Assembly (NCBI GenBank): GCA_943788895.1 | Contig: CALSRZ010000001.1 | Location: forward strand, 399,911-463,910 | Length of the DNA: 64,000 nt | DNA from: an uncultured Pseudomonadales bacterium | GTDB lineage: Bacteria; Pseudomonadota; Gammaproteobacteria; Pseudomonadales; Porticoccaceae | Direction: 5' to 3' | In this document: in pieces, positions 26,435 to 37,182 of the stretch | Position numbering within the stretch: position 1 is the first letter of the stretch | Layout: every line of letters begins with the position of its first letter | Notes under the pieces: model-generated | Database searches by the model: none | What the model was told of the DNA's origin: nothing | Seen by the model: only the letters and a program-made list of their open reading frames with translations | Translations under genes and position numbers: made by a program

Positions 26435-28681
26435 ATGGTTAAAAATTCTCACACAGCTGACAACTCGATCAATCGACTAGTTGTTATCGGACTGGGCCTA
26501 ATTGGCTCAAGTCTTGCTGTAGCTACTCGAAATGCCGGATTGGTATCAGAAGTAGTGGGGATTTCCCGACGTACATCAACCCTGGACCTAGCGTTGGAGA
26601 TGGGCGTAATTGATCGCGCCGAACAGAGCCTGGAAGCCATTGCCCCACAGCTTGGTGCTGGCGATGTCGTGGTAATCGGCGTACCAACCCTTACCGTGCC
26701 ATCCATTCTAAAAGACTGCCACAGACTGCTCTCACCTGAAGTAACGATTACCGATGTCGCCAGTGTAAAGGGCAGTGTGGTCGATGCAGCTCAGGCTATT
26801 TATGGAACATTACCAGCACAGCTGGTGCCCGGCCATCCCATTGCCGGCTCAGAGAAAAGTGGTGTTACCGCCGCCAAGGCTGATCTGTTTAAAGATCATC
26901 GGGTAATCTTAACCCCCCATGCCAACAGCACTGAAGATCATATTCAGCGAGTCGAGAAACTCTGGCAGTCAGTCGGCGCCATGGTCTCCTCAATGGATAT
27001 CAAAGATCACGATGAAGTATTGGCCGCCACCAGTCACCTGCCACATTTTCTTGCCTACTCACTGGTCGATACACTGGCCGGTATGCGCGATAACCGCGAA
27101 ATATTTCGCTATGCCGCCGGCGGCTTCCGCGACTTTACCCGAATAGCCGCAAGCGACCCGATAATGTGGCGCGATATAGCCCTCGCCAATCGCGAAGCCA
27201 TTCTCAGCGTGCTCGATAAAATTATGAGCGACTTTACTGAGATGCGTAGCGCTATCGACAGTGGCGACCAGAACTACCTGATGGACGTATTTACCCGTGC
27301 ACGCGATGCGCGAAATCATTTTGGACAATTAATAGAAAGTAAGGCACTAGAACAACCCATGTCAGAAAAAATAATAAATTACACAGTCTCTCCCGGGGGA
27401 GAAGCACGCGGTGAAATCCGCGTACCAGGCGACAAATCCATGTCTCACCGCTCAATTATGCTCGGCTCTATCGCCGAGGGTATGACCGAAGTCACCGGCT
27501 TCCTCGAAGGGGAAGACAGCCTTGCGACACTGCAGGCTTTCCGCGATATGGGTGTTGTGATTGAAGGCCCCAATGATGGTCGCGTGGTTATCCACGGTGT
27601 TGGTCTGCACGGACTAAAAGCGCCAGAAAAACCCCTCTATCTGGGTAATTCAGGCACCTCGATGCGTCTGCTAGCTGGCCTGCTGGCTGGTCAAAGCTTT
27701 GATGTCGAACTGACTGGTGACGAATCCCTTTCAGGTCGCCCTATGGCCCGCGTTGCCAATCCACTGGCAGAGATGGGTGCCGTTATTGAAACCGCAGAGG
27801 GCGGCAGACCGCCAATGCGTATAAAAGGTGGCAACAAACTTAAAGCCATTGATTATGTTCTGCCCATGGCCAGTGCCCAGGTTAAATCCTGCGTACTTCT
27901 AGCCGGACTCTACGCCGAAGGCGTAACCTCCACCGTCGAGCCAGCACCGACACGCGATCACAGTGAACGTATGCTGCGTGGCTTTGGCTACGATGTCACC
28001 ACCGAAGGCAGCAAAGCCTCACTGAGTGGCGGCGGATCCCTGAGCGCAACACGAATCGATGTGCCCGCAGATATATCTTCCTCTGCATTCTTTATGGTTG
28101 CCGCAGCAATTACCCCAGGATCCGATATCACCTTGCGCCATGTGGGCGTCAACCCAACGCGTGTTGGTGTGATCAATATCCTTCGCCAGATGGGCACCAG
28201 CATAGAGCTGTCAAACCAGCGCGAAGTCGGCGGTGAGCCAGTAGCCGATATCCGTGTCCGTCACGCTGAATTAAACGGCATAGTAATCCCTGAAGATCAG
28301 GTGCCGTTGGCGATTGATGAATTCCCAGTACTCTTTATAGCTGCAGCCTGCGCCAAGGGCGAAACCGTATTAACTGGTGCCGAAGAACTGCGCGTTAAAG
28401 AGAGCGACCGAATCCAAAGCATGGCCGATGGCCTGGTAACTCTGGGTGTCGATGCCCAGTCAACGCCTGACGGCATTCGTATTCAAGGCGGCAAGATCGG
28501 CGGCGGTGAAGTTCACAGCCACGACGATCACCGAATTGCTATGGCCTTTGCGATTGCCGGCTTGCGTGCAGAAAGTGAAATACTGATACACGACTGTAAC
28601 AATGTTGCGACATCATTCCCTGACTTTGTCGGGTTAGCCGCTGCTGTAGGGCTAACGATCAACATGGATACAGCGGAGTAA
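26435..28681 (+). CDS. tyrA-aroA: Fused prephenate dehydrogenase / 3-phosphoshikimate 1-carboxyvinyltransferase
   Basis: The 748-residue protein is two enzymes in one chain. Residues 1 to about 300 are prephenate dehydrogenase: NAD site GLGLIGSSLAVATR, then GHPIAGSEKSGV and the helical dimer domain. From M309 comes EPSP synthase: GDKSMSHRSIML, LYLGNSGTSMRLLAGLL, TRDHSERMLRGFG and DDHRIAMAFAIAGL. TyrA oxidises prephenate toward tyrosine and AroA makes EPSP in the shikimate route. The same fusion is known in Pseudomonas and relatives. An ATG at 27359 could also start a free AroA, but the frame is continuous. The hisC-type aminotransferase gene that usually precedes it in pseudomonads is missing here. 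Confidence 0.96.
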   Translation: MVKNSHTADNSINRLVVIGLGLIGSSLAVATRNAGLVSEVVGISRRTSTLDLALEMGVIDRAEQSLEAIAPQLGAGDVVVIGVPTLTVPSILKDCHRLLSPEVTITDVASVKGSVVDAAQAIYGTLPAQLVPGHPIAGSEKSGVTAAKADLFKDHRVILTPHANSTEDHIQRVEKLWQSVGAMVSSMDIKDHDEVLAATSHLPHFLAYSLVDTLAGMRDNREIFRYAAGGFRDFTRIAASDPIMWRDIALANREAILSVLDKIMSDFTEMRSAIDSGDQNYLMDVFTRARDARNHFGQLIESKALEQPMSEKIINYTVSPGGEARGEIRVPGDKSMSHRSIMLGSIAEGMTEVTGFLEGEDSLATLQAFRDMGVVIEGPNDGRVVIHGVGLHGLKAPEKPLYLGNSGTSMRLLAGLLAGQSFDVELTGDESLSGRPMARVANPLAEMGAVIETAEGGRPPMRIKGGNKLKAIDYVLPMASAQVKSCVLLAGLYAEGVTSTVEPAPTRDHSERMLRGFGYDVTTEGSKASLSGGGSLSATRIDVPADISSSAFFMVAAAITPGSDITLRHVGVNPTRVGVINILRQMGTSIELSNQREVGGEPVADIRVRHAELNGIVIPEDQVPLAIDEFPVLFIAAACAKGETVLTGAEELRVKESDRIQSMADGLVTLGVDAQSTPDGIRIQGGKIGGGEVHSHDDHRIAMAFAIAGLRAESEILIHDCNNVATSFPDFVGLAAAVGLTINMDTAE

Positions 28682-28684
28682 AGA

Positions 28685-29383
28685 ATGTCTGCGCAAAATA
28701 ACGTAGCCGTAATCACCATTGACGGCCCAAGCGGTGCTGGAAAAGGCACTATCAGTCGTATCGTCGCGAAAAAGCTCGGCTATCACTATCTCGATAGTGG
28801 CGCTCTTTATCGCCTGCTGGGTCTTGCCAGTGAACGTCACAATGTCAAACTCACCAGTGTCAGCTGTCTGGCGACGCTGGCAGAGCATATGGATGTTAGC
28901 TTTAAAACCTCCGGTCAGGGTGACCTTAGTATTCACCTCGAAGGGGAGAACGTCACCCGCGAATTGCGCACCGAAGAGACCGGCGCACTGGCCTCTCAGG
29001 TCGCTGGATTTCCGCAAGTTCGCGCCGCACTGCTCAAACGTCAGAGATCCTTTGCTCAGGCCCCCGGTCTGGTTGCCGATGGCCGCGATATGGGCACCGC
29101 AATATTCCCCGATGCCCCAGTTAAGCTCTACCTTACCGCCAGTGCCGAAGAACGTGGTGCGCGGCGCTACAAAGAGTTGCTAGCAAAGGGCGAAAATGTT
29201 AGTCTGCCCGCCCTCGTAGAGCAGGTACGCTCTAGAGATGAACGCGATATAAACCGAGAGGCCTCTCCACTGCGAGCTGCAGAGGACGCCATACAGATAG
29301 ATACCTCGGCAATGTCGATTCAAGAAGTGACGGATGAAGTGCTAAACCTGCTATCTCTAAAAGGTTTTGTGCCACACCCCTAA
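28685..29383 (+). CDS. cmk: Cytidylate kinase
   Basis: A 232-residue P-loop kinase: ITIDGPSGAGKGTISRIVAKKLG at the N-terminus gives the Walker A loop, followed by YHYLDSGALYRLLG, then VADGRDMGTAIFPDA and RDERDINREASPLR, which are the CMP-binding and lid regions of Cmk. It phosphorylates CMP and dCMP to the diphosphates. The start is three bases after the tyrA-aroA stop, so it is in the same operon. cmk just before rpsA is one of the most conserved gene pairs in proteobacteria; about 155 bases separate them here. Confidence 0.96.
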   Translation: MSAQNNVAVITIDGPSGAGKGTISRIVAKKLGYHYLDSGALYRLLGLASERHNVKLTSVSCLATLAEHMDVSFKTSGQGDLSIHLEGENVTRELRTEETGALASQVAGFPQVRAALLKRQRSFAQAPGLVADGRDMGTAIFPDAPVKLYLTASAEERGARRYKELLAKGENVSLPALVEQVRSRDERDINREASPLRAAEDAIQIDTSAMSIQEVTDEVLNLLSLKGFVPHP

Positions 29384-29539
29384 GGGAGTTTTAAACTCAA
29401 TGGGCAACGCAGCAATCGCCAGCTTATATTGCTGTAGGCCTTTATTTTAACTGACCCGCGTAAACTGGCCACGCGGAAAAAAGAGACCGACGCGAGCAGT
29501 TCCTCTGTCGACTCTCTGTCATATATCAGGTATTTTTCC

Positions 29540-31219
29540 ATGAGCGAAAATTTCGCAGATCTATTTGAAGAAAGTCTCAAGACAGTTGAGATGAATCCCG
29601 GCGCCATCATCACAGGCGTAATTATCGATATCGATAAAGACTGGGTAACCGTACACGCAGGACTGAAGTCAGAAGGCGTCATTCCAGCAGAACAATTTTT
29701 TAACGATAAAGGCGAACTAGAAGTTGCTGTAGGCGACGAAGTTCAGGTAGCCCTCGAAGCTGTTGAAGACGGATTCGGTGCAACCAAGCTTTCTCGTGAA
29801 AAAGCCCGCCGCGCAGAATCCTGGATCGAACTTGAAGCAGCTCACAAAGCTGACGAAGTCGTTATCGGTGTTATCAGCGGTAAGGTTAAAGGTGGCTTCA
29901 CAGTTGATGTTCGCGGCTTACGCGCGTTCCTACCAGGTTCACTGGTAGACGTTCGCCCACTGCGCGAAATCACCCACCTCGAAAACATTGAACTCGAATT
30001 CAAAGTTATCAAATTAGATCCTAAGCGCAACAACGTTGTTGTAAGCCGTCGTGCCGTTATGGAGAGTGCAAACTCTGTAGAACGTGAAGAACTGCTGGCC
30101 AACCTCGAAGAGGGCGCATCACTCAAAGGTGTTATTAAGAACCTTACTGATTACGGCGCGTTCGTTGATCTGGGTGGAATCGATGGTCTGTTGCACATCA
30201 CTGACATGTCTTGGAAGCGTATCAAGCATCCATCAGAGATGATCAATGTTGGCGACGAGATCGACGTTAAAGTACTTAAGTTTGACCGCGAGCGTAACCG
30301 CGTATCTCTGGGCATGAAGCAGATGGGCGAAGATCCTTGGGGCGACATCAAAGGTCGTTACCCAGAAGGCGCACGTGCTAAAGCCAAGATCACCAACCTT
30401 ACTGACTACGGTTGTTTTGCCGAGTTGGAAGACGGTGTTGAAGGTCTGGTACACGTCTCTGAAATGGATTGGACTAACAAGAACGTACACCCATCTAAGA
30501 TTGTCCAGCTGGGCGACGAAGTTGAAGTTATGGTTCTGGATATCGACGAAGAACGTCGTCGTATCTCACTGGGTATCAAGCAGTGTCACACCAACCCATG
30601 GGACGACTTTGCTACTACTATGGGCAAAGGCGACAAGATCTCAGGTAAGATCAAGTCAATCACTGACTTCGGTATCTTTATCGGTCTGGACGGTGGAATT
30701 GATGGTCTGGTTCACCTGTCTGATATCTCTTGGAACGAAACTGGCGAAGACGCCGTTCGCAACTTCAAGAAAGGTGAAGAAGTTGAGACAGTTGTACTTA
30801 GCATCGATGCAGAGCGCGAGCGCATCTCACTGGGTATCAAGCAGCTTTCTGACGATCCATTCAACGAATACGTCACAGTCAATGACAAAGGCGCTATCGT
30901 AACTGGTACCGTTAAAGAAGTTGATGCCAAAGGCGCAACCATTGATCTGGGCAACGATATCGAAGCTTACCTGAAAGGTTCTGAGCTATCTCGCGAGAAA
31001 GTAGAAGATGCTCGTCAAGAACTGCAGGAAGGCCAAGAAGTAGAAGCCAAGATTATCAATGTAGATCGTAAAACCCGCGCCATTAGCCTGTCTATTAAGG
31101 CTAAAGACGTCGCTGAAGAGAAAGCCGTTGTTAAAGCTCATCGCAAGACCGAAGCTGATGCAACTTCATCCTCAGCAACAACGATCGGTGATCTGATCAA
31201 AGCTCAGATGGACAAGTAA
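29540..31219 (+). CDS. rpsA: 30S ribosomal protein S1
   Basis: The 559-residue protein consists of six S1 (OB-fold) repeats; the repeated phrases [42 protein letters not shown] and [20 protein letters not shown] mark the central ones, each followed by a [13 protein letters not shown] strand. S1 binds mRNA and docks it to the 30S subunit. Length equals that of E. coli S1 (557). The 156 bases upstream probably contain its own promoter and an autoregulated leader, as S1 represses its own translation in E. coli, but I cannot mark exact boxes. A strong hairpin terminator follows at 31251-31277. Confidence 0.98.
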   Translation: MSENFADLFEESLKTVEMNPGAIITGVIIDIDKDWVTVHAGLKSEGVIPAEQFFNDKGELEVAVGDEVQVALEAVEDGFGATKLSREKARRAESWIELEAAHKADEVVIGVISGKVKGGFTVDVRGLRAFLPGSLVDVRPLREITHLENIELEFKVIKLDPKRNNVVVSRRAVMESANSVEREELLANLEEGASLKGVIKNLTDYGAFVDLGGIDGLLHITDMSWKRIKHPSEMINVGDEIDVKVLKFDRERNRVSLGMKQMGEDPWGDIKGRYPEGARAKAKITNLTDYGCFAELEDGVEGLVHVSEMDWTNKNVHPSKIVQLGDEVEVMVLDIDEERRRISLGIKQCHTNPWDDFATTMGKGDKISGKIKSITDFGIFIGLDGGIDGLVHLSDISWNETGEDAVRNFKKGEEVETVVLSIDAERERISLGIKQLSDDPFNEYVTVNDKGAIVTGTVKEVDAKGATIDLGNDIEAYLKGSELSREKVEDARQELQEGQEVEAKIINVDRKTRAISLSIKAKDVAEEKAVVKAHRKTEADATSSSATTIGDLIKAQMDK

Positions 31220-31250
31220 TTAACCACTTGTTTTTAAACTGAGAATGAAA

Positions 31251-31277
31251 AAGGGTGGCTCTGCCACCCTTTTTTTT
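31251..31277 (+). terminator. Rho-independent terminator after rpsA
   Basis: A perfect nine-base-pair stem, AAGGGTGGC and GCCACCCTT around the loop TCT, is followed by a run of T residues. It lies 31 bases after the rpsA stop codon and should end the gyrA-rpsA transcript. ihfB beyond it then needs its own promoter within the roughly 150 A/T-rich bases before 31426. Confidence 0.93.
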
Positions 31278-31425
31278 CGCCTAAAAAACACCAAGGGTGC
31301 AGTTTTTGCTTGTATAAATCTAAAACTTCAATAAAATCAACGAGTAATGATTGTCAGGGAAAGATTCTTTACTCCGCTAGCTGCAATTTATAAACCCAGA
31401 AAATAAAAAGACCAACGAATCAAGC

Positions 31426-31710
31426 ATGACTAAATCCGAATTAATCGAAAAGATCGCCGCCAGCCAAGATCAGCTGCCCCCCAGAGATGTGGAACTTGCT
31501 GTAAGAATGGTACTAGAGCGCATGACTCAGGCAATGGTCAACAATGAGCGTATCGAGATTCGTGGCTTTGGCAGCTTTTCTCTGCACTACCGCGCGCCTC
31601 GCGTAGGTCGCAATCCCAAGACGGGTGATGCGGTGCAGTTAACTGGGAAGTATGTGCCTTACTTTAAGCCTGGTAAGGATCTGCGTACTCGGGTTAACGA
31701 CAGTCTATAG
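31426..31710 (+). CDS. ihfB: Integration host factor subunit beta
   Basis: The 94-residue protein is a DNABII-family DNA-bending protein. It begins [21 protein letters not shown] and has the conserved [25 protein letters not shown], including the proline-bearing beta arm that inserts in the minor groove. IhfB pairs with IhfA to bend DNA at specific sites and acts in replication, transcription and recombination. Placement after rpsA is the standard arrangement. It converges with rep, 22 bases from that gene's stop. Confidence 0.97.
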   Translation: MTKSELIEKIAASQDQLPPRDVELAVRMVLERMTQAMVNNERIEIRGFGSFSLHYRAPRVGRNPKTGDAVQLTGKYVPYFKPGKDLRTRVNDSL

Positions 31711-31732
31711 TTGCTGGAAATATTGGTTTCAG

Positions 31733-33763
31733 TTACCCAAACAACGACTTCAAAGCCGCCAACGATTCCTCACCCTTAGCCTGATTCTCCTCAGCACTTA
31801 ACTCCTCGCCACCACCAATCCGAATCAAATCATCCTCAGGCAGTTCATCAATAAACCGACTCGGTGTAGTCGCTGAGGTCTCACCAAACTGAGTTCTCTG
31901 CCTGGCACTGGTCATCGTCAGTGTACGCTGAGCTCGAGTAATCCCCACATAGGCAAGCCGACGCTCTTCCTCAATCTGCCCACCCTCAACACTGTTGCGG
32001 TGGGGCAAAATATCTTCTTCCATACCAATCATAAAGACATGCAAAAACTCCAAACCTTTAGCGGCATGCAAAGTCATTAACTGCACTTTATCGTCAGCAG
32101 ATTCCTCTTTTTCGCGGTCGAGCAGATCTCTAAGAATCAGTTTAGAGATGGCATTTTCGATTTTGCTATCACCGTTCTCTTCATCGGTGGCAGTCTCATC
32201 ATTCTTTAGCACCTGGGCTAATTGATTAAGCAAAAACTGCACATTCTCCCAGCGCTTTTGGGCGACATGATCGCTGCTGGCATTTTGTCTTAGCCAGTCG
32301 AGGTAATCGATATCGTCGAGCATTTCATTAATTGCTTCAATCGGTTTGCCGTTGTAGACATTACGATTGATATTTTGCACCCAGTGTTTAAAGCGTTTTA
32401 AACGCTCCAGATTTTTAGGCGGCATGGTGGCGGTTAGGCCAACCTCATCGATAGCATCATAGAGCGATAGATTGCGCTTATTAGAATACTCACCAAGCTT
32501 CTCAAGAGTGGTCGGGCCGATCTGCCGTCTTGGAGTATTGATAATTCGCAGCATGGCATTGTCATCATCCGGGTTAATAATTAACCGCAGGTAGGCCATA
32601 ATATCTTTGATTTCGGTCTTGGCATAAAACGATTGGCCGCCGGTAATCTCGTAGGGAATACTTTGAGATTGCAGCTTAATCTCGACCATCTTGGCCTGAT
32701 AGTTACCGCGATAGAGCACCGCAAAGTCGCTGTATTTACAGCGGCGTTTTAGGCGCATATCAATAATTTCATTGACCACCCGCTCGCATTCGGCCTCTTC
32801 ATTATCACTGCTGATAAAACGCAGCGGATCGCCGGGTCCCAGTTCACTCCACAGCGCCTTGCTGATCAGGTGAGGGTTGTTGTCGATCAAGGTGTTGGCG
32901 GCTTTTAGAATGCGGCCAGTCGAGCGGTAGTTCTGCTCGAGCTTAACAATATTGAGTGCCGGGAAATCTTCTTGAAGCTGCATCAGGTTTTCTGGTCTGG
33001 CACCGCGCCAGGCGTAAATCGATTGGTCGTCGTCGCCTACGACGGTCAGCGCCTGCTTTTCATTAACCAGGGTTTTCACCAGCTCGTACTGGGCGAGGTT
33101 GGTGTCTTGGTATTCATCGACCAGCAGGTAGCGTATACGTCGCTGCCATTTGGCAAGAATCTCTGGCTGGCTTTTAAACAACAGCACCGGGATCATAATC
33201 AGGTCATCGAAGTCGACGGCGTTATAGGCTTTTAGGGCGCGCTGATAGCGTTCGTAGAGCATGGCAATTGCCTGCTCGCCGGTGCTATTCGATGCATTGG
33301 CGGTCTGGTGGGGTTCGAGCAGACCGTTCTTCCAGTTGGAGATAGTGTTCTGTGCTGTGTCGATCAGTTTTTCATCGAGTTCTGTATTGCGCACCAGCAG
33401 TTCTTTAAGCAGGTTTTTGCAGTCTTCCTGATCGAGTATCGAGAAGCCGGGTTTAAAACCCAGTGCCTTGCTCTCGGTGCGGATAATATTTAGGCCGAGG
33501 TTGTGGAAGGTCGAGACGGTTAGGCCTTTGCCTTCGGCTTTGCCGAGCAGGGCAGAGACTCGCGCCTTCATTTCACGGGCGGCTTTATTGGTAAAGGTAA
33601 CAGCGGCAATATTGCGCGCGGGTATCTCGCACTTTTCCACCAGATAGGCGATCTTGCGTGTGATTACACTGGTTTTACCACTACCGGCACCGGCGAGTAC
33701 CAGCAGTGGGCCATCGATATACTTCAGCGCTTCATGCTGTTGGGGATTTAAGTTTTGCGACAT
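31733..33763 (-). CDS. rep: ATP-dependent DNA helicase Rep
   Basis: The 676-residue protein is a superfamily 1A helicase: Walker A LVLAGAGSGKTSVITRKIAYL near residue 25, the DExx box LLVDEYQDTN, motif III VVGDDDQSIYAWRGARPEN, and the C-terminal motifs LMTLHAAKGLEF and AYVGITRAQ. The opening LNPQQHEALKYIDGPLLVLAG and length fit Rep better than the longer UvrD. Rep moves 3' to 5' and clears protein roadblocks at replication forks. It follows valS with only seven bases between the genes. Confidence 0.93.
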   Translation of the reverse strand: MSQNLNPQQHEALKYIDGPLLVLAGAGSGKTSVITRKIAYLVEKCEIPARNIAAVTFTNKAAREMKARVSALLGKAEGKGLTVSTFHNLGLNIIRTESKALGFKPGFSILDQEDCKNLLKELLVRNTELDEKLIDTAQNTISNWKNGLLEPHQTANASNSTGEQAIAMLYERYQRALKAYNAVDFDDLIMIPVLLFKSQPEILAKWQRRIRYLLVDEYQDTNLAQYELVKTLVNEKQALTVVGDDDQSIYAWRGARPENLMQLQEDFPALNIVKLEQNYRSTGRILKAANTLIDNNPHLISKALWSELGPGDPLRFISSDNEEAECERVVNEIIDMRLKRRCKYSDFAVLYRGNYQAKMVEIKLQSQSIPYEITGGQSFYAKTEIKDIMAYLRLIINPDDDNAMLRIINTPRRQIGPTTLEKLGEYSNKRNLSLYDAIDEVGLTATMPPKNLERLKRFKHWVQNINRNVYNGKPIEAINEMLDDIDYLDWLRQNASSDHVAQKRWENVQFLLNQLAQVLKNDETATDEENGDSKIENAISKLILRDLLDREKEESADDKVQLMTLHAAKGLEFLHVFMIGMEEDILPHRNSVEGGQIEEERRLAYVGITRAQRTLTMTSARQRTQFGETSATTPSRFIDELPEDDLIRIGGGEELSAEENQAKGEESLAALKSLFG

Positions 33764-33770
33764 TCCCGGA

Positions 33771-36668
33771 TTAAGCCATTTCAGCTATTGCAGTGCGTTT
33801 CTCTTGTAACTGGGACAGGGAGCTTTCGAAGTCGCTAAGCTTTTGACGCTCTTTGGCGACCACTTCTGCGGGCGCATTATCGACAAACTTGGCATTGCTG
33901 AGTTTGCCGGTAAGCTTTTTCGCTTCAAGGGCATTTTTGTCAATTTCACGATCGAGGCGCGCCAGTTCTGCGTCCACATCAATTAGTCCGGCCATGGGCA
34001 CCAGGATTTCCAGATCACCAGCCAGTGCTGTGGCGGATAAAGGCGCATCTTCAGGGTTATCCAACCAGGTAATGGATTCCAAGCTGGCCAGTTTGCTCAG
34101 GAACTGACGATTCTCTTCCAGTCGACGCTGATCGCTGGCATCGCCTTTGGTCATATAGATCGGCAGTGCTTTGGCCGGGGAGATATTCATCTCGCCGCGG
34201 ATATTGCGTACGCCGACAATCACGGTTTTTAGCCATTCGATATCGGCCAGGGCATCTTGGTCAATCTTACTCTGGTCGGCAACCGGGAAGGGCTGCAACA
34301 TAATAGTGTCGCCCTCGGCTTTAAGCTCAATACCGGCGAAGGGAGCAATGGTCTGCCAGATCTCTTCGGTGATAAACGGCAGCATTGGGTGAGCCAGGCG
34401 CAGAATCGCTTCCAGAACGCGTACCAATGTGCGGCGGGTGCCTTTTTTAAGCTCTGGATCGCCATTCTCATCCCAGAGTACTGGTTTGGAGAGTTCTAAG
34501 TACCAGTCGCAGTATTCATTCCAGACAAAGTCGTAGAGAGCCTGTGCTGCCAGATCAAATCTGTAGCTGTCGATGGCTTCGGTCACGTCGATCTCGGCCT
34601 GCTGCAGGCGCGAGATAATCCAGCGATCCGCCAGACTCAGTTTGTAGTTTTCACTACCGTCCTGACCGCAGTCCTCAACGCCGCCTTCTTCGCTCTGAAC
34701 ATTCATCAGCACATAGCGTGAGGCGTTCCAGATTTTGTTGCAGAAGTTTCTATAACCTTCCAGTCGCTTCATATCCCAGTTGATATCACGGCCGGTTGAG
34801 GCCAGTGCGCAGAGGGTGAAACGCAGGGCATCTGAACCATGGGGTTCTATGCCATCGGGGAATTGCTTGCGGGTGCGCGCGGCGATCTTTTCAGCCAGTT
34901 GCGGCTGCATCATATTGCCGGTGCGTTTTTCCAGCAGTGATTCGATATCAATACCGTCGATCATATCCAGAGGATCGAGGACATTGCCTTTTGACTTGGA
35001 CATTTTCTGACCCTGCTCATCGCGGATCAGGCCGGTCACATAGACAGTTTTAAACGGTACTTCAGACTCGCCATTTTCATCCTTGATCAGGTGCATGGAC
35101 ATCATCACCATACGCGCAACCCAGAAGAAAATAATATCGAAACCAGTCACCAGCACATCGGTGGGGTGGAAGGTTTTTAAGCGATCAGTCTGCTCGGGCC
35201 AGCCCTGAGTGCCAAAGGTCCAGAGGGCAGAGGAGAACCAGGTATCCAGTACATCTTCGTCCTGTTTAAGAGGTCTATCACCGAGATCGTATTTTTCACG
35301 AACGTCCTCTTCACTGCGGCCAACATAGGCCTTGCCGGCGTCGTCGTACCAGGCGGGAATCTGGTGGCCCCACCACAGCTGGCGTGAGATACACCAGTCC
35401 TGAATATTGCGCATCCACGAGAAGTACATATTTTCGTACTGCTGGGGAACAAATTTAATCCGCCCATCTTCTACCGCTTCAATCGCTGGGCCAGCCAGTT
35501 TCTTGGCATCCACATACCATTGGTTAGTCAGCAGCGGTTCAATAACTACGCCGCCGCGATCACCGTAGGGCACGGTCATATCGTTTTCTTCAATACTGTC
35601 CAGCAGACCCAAGGCCTCAAAGTCAGCGACGATTTCACGACGCGCGGCAAAGCGTTCCATACCGCGATACTTTTCTGGAAGAGTAGGATCGAGTTCGTTG
35701 TTATCACTACCATCGCTATTAACGCATTCCGCGGTTTGGCGAATATCGGCATTGGTGGTGAGAATATTGATCATTGGCAGCTTTTGACGCTGGCCAACTT
35801 CGTAGTCATTAAAGTCGTGGGCTGGGGTGATCTTTACACAGCCAGTGCCTTTTTCCATATCCGCATAGTCATCAGCGACAATCGGAATGAGTCTGCCCAC
35901 TAAGGGTAATTCAACAAACTTGCCGATCAGGTTTTGATAGCGGGGATCTTCAGGATTAACCGCTACGCCGGTATCACCGAGCATGGTTTCCGGGCGGGTG
36001 GTGGCAACAATAATATAGTCTTTGCCATCCTCAGTGGTTGCGCCATCGGCCAGCGGGTAGCGCAGATGCCACATCTTGCCTTTGACTTCACGGTTTTCAA
36101 CTTCGAGATCGGAGATTGCGGTGTGTAGCTTGGGATCCCAGTTGACTAGGCGTTTGCCGCGATAAATCAGGCCATCGGCATGCAGGCGTACAAAGGCTTC
36201 TTGAACGCCTTTATAGAAGCCATCATCCATGGTGAAGCGTTCGGTTTCCCAGTCCACAGAGTTGCCGAGTCGGCGCATCTGTTTGGTGATAGTGCCGCCG
36301 GACTCTTCTTTCCAATCCCAGATTTTTTCAATAAATTTTTCACGGCCCAGCTCTTCGCGACCGGGCTGACCTTCGGCGGCCAGTTTGCGTTCAACCACCA
36401 TCTGGGTAGCGATACCGGCATGGTCGGTACCCACTTGCCAGAGGGCGTTTTTGCCTTTCATGCGGTTGTAGCGGGTCAGGGCATCCATAATGCCGTGTTG
36501 CAGGGCGTGGCCAATATGCAGGCTGCCGGTGACATTGGGTGGTGGAATAACAATGCTGTAGGCGTCATCGCGATCTTTACGGCTGTCGTCGGGCGCAAAA
36601 TAGCCGCGCTCTTCCCAGGTTTTGTACCATTTGGTTTCTATTTCCTGGGGGGCAAATGTTTTTTCCAT
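33771..36668 (-). CDS. valS: Valyl-tRNA synthetase
   Basis: A 965-residue class I aminoacyl-tRNA synthetase. It opens with [20 protein letters not shown]; the HIGH motif is in [16 protein letters not shown] near residue 45, the KMSKS motif in [19 protein letters not shown] near 555, and the [10 protein letters not shown] and editing-domain sequences are present. A C-terminal coiled coil of about 60 residues ends the protein, as in other bacterial ValRS. It charges tRNA-Val. The series pepA-holC-(unknown)-valS on one strand is normal for gammaproteobacteria; rep after valS is less usual. Confidence 0.97.
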   Translation of the reverse strand: MEKTFAPQEIETKWYKTWEERGYFAPDDSRKDRDDAYSIVIPPPNVTGSLHIGHALQHGIMDALTRYNRMKGKNALWQVGTDHAGIATQMVVERKLAAEGQPGREELGREKFIEKIWDWKEESGGTITKQMRRLGNSVDWETERFTMDDGFYKGVQEAFVRLHADGLIYRGKRLVNWDPKLHTAISDLEVENREVKGKMWHLRYPLADGATTEDGKDYIIVATTRPETMLGDTGVAVNPEDPRYQNLIGKFVELPLVGRLIPIVADDYADMEKGTGCVKITPAHDFNDYEVGQRQKLPMINILTTNADIRQTAECVNSDGSDNNELDPTLPEKYRGMERFAARREIVADFEALGLLDSIEENDMTVPYGDRGGVVIEPLLTNQWYVDAKKLAGPAIEAVEDGRIKFVPQQYENMYFSWMRNIQDWCISRQLWWGHQIPAWYDDAGKAYVGRSEEDVREKYDLGDRPLKQDEDVLDTWFSSALWTFGTQGWPEQTDRLKTFHPTDVLVTGFDIIFFWVARMVMMSMHLIKDENGESEVPFKTVYVTGLIRDEQGQKMSKSKGNVLDPLDMIDGIDIESLLEKRTGNMMQPQLAEKIAARTRKQFPDGIEPHGSDALRFTLCALASTGRDINWDMKRLEGYRNFCNKIWNASRYVLMNVQSEEGGVEDCGQDGSENYKLSLADRWIISRLQQAEIDVTEAIDSYRFDLAAQALYDFVWNEYCDWYLELSKPVLWDENGDPELKKGTRRTLVRVLEAILRLAHPMLPFITEEIWQTIAPFAGIELKAEGDTIMLQPFPVADQSKIDQDALADIEWLKTVIVGVRNIRGEMNISPAKALPIYMTKGDASDQRRLEENRQFLSKLASLESITWLDNPEDAPLSATALAGDLEILVPMAGLIDVDAELARLDREIDKNALEAKKLTGKLSNAKFVDNAPAEVVAKERQKLSDFESSLSQLQEKRTAIAEMA

Positions 36669-36753
36669 TATTGAGCTCAGTCTTTAATTCTGGTGATTTT
36701 TTGTGACGTGATAATAAGCAGAGGATTATAGATGTTGGCGCTGATGGTTGCGA

Positions 36754-37155
36754 TTAGTTTTCGCGGTTAAAACGCTCTTCAACCATACTGCGGATTTTGT
36801 CGCGCAATATCTGGTCAATCTTGGGACGCAGGCGCGCCATCAACTTTGCCACCACCGCATTGATCTGCTCATCGGTGACTGGCTGTGGTGAAGAGGGTTG
36901 GTCGAAAAGATGCTGCTGGGCGCTGTTAAATTTTTCTTTTAGCTGCCGCTCGTCATGGATCTCGCTGTCGACCACTTCGGTAAGAATGGGGATCTCGAGA
37001 TTATAAGCATCTTCATCGGCAACGCTGGGAGGCAGCGGGCTGTTGTTCTGCGACGCTATATCTGCCTCGGGCAGCAGGTTTTTCTGCAGGGAGTAGAGGT
37101 CGTCGAGAAGGTTTTCATAGTTGGGATAGCGATCGTCGCCGCTTTTGTTGTTCAT
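36754..37155 (-). CDS. Unknown protein between holC and valS
   Basis: A 133-residue soluble protein with an acidic, presumably disordered N-terminal half (SEIHDERQLKEKF, QPSSPQPVTDEQ) and a C-terminal helical segment, INAVVAKLMARLRPKIDQIL, followed by a basic end. I do not recognise a characterised family. The C-terminal helix resembles those of short uncharacterised proteins encoded next to holC in Pseudomonas-type genomes. The 27-base gap to holC and the shared strand suggest co-transcription; a link to DNA polymerase III is guesswork. Confidence 0.7.
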   Translation of the reverse strand: MNNKSGDDRYPNYENLLDDLYSLQKNLLPEADIASQNNSPLPPSVADEDAYNLEIPILTEVVDSEIHDERQLKEKFNSAQQHLFDQPSSPQPVTDEQINAVVAKLMARLRPKIDQILRDKIRSMVEERFNREN

Positions 37156-37182
37156 GTTTTGCTATTCATTTAGGGCTGTTCT

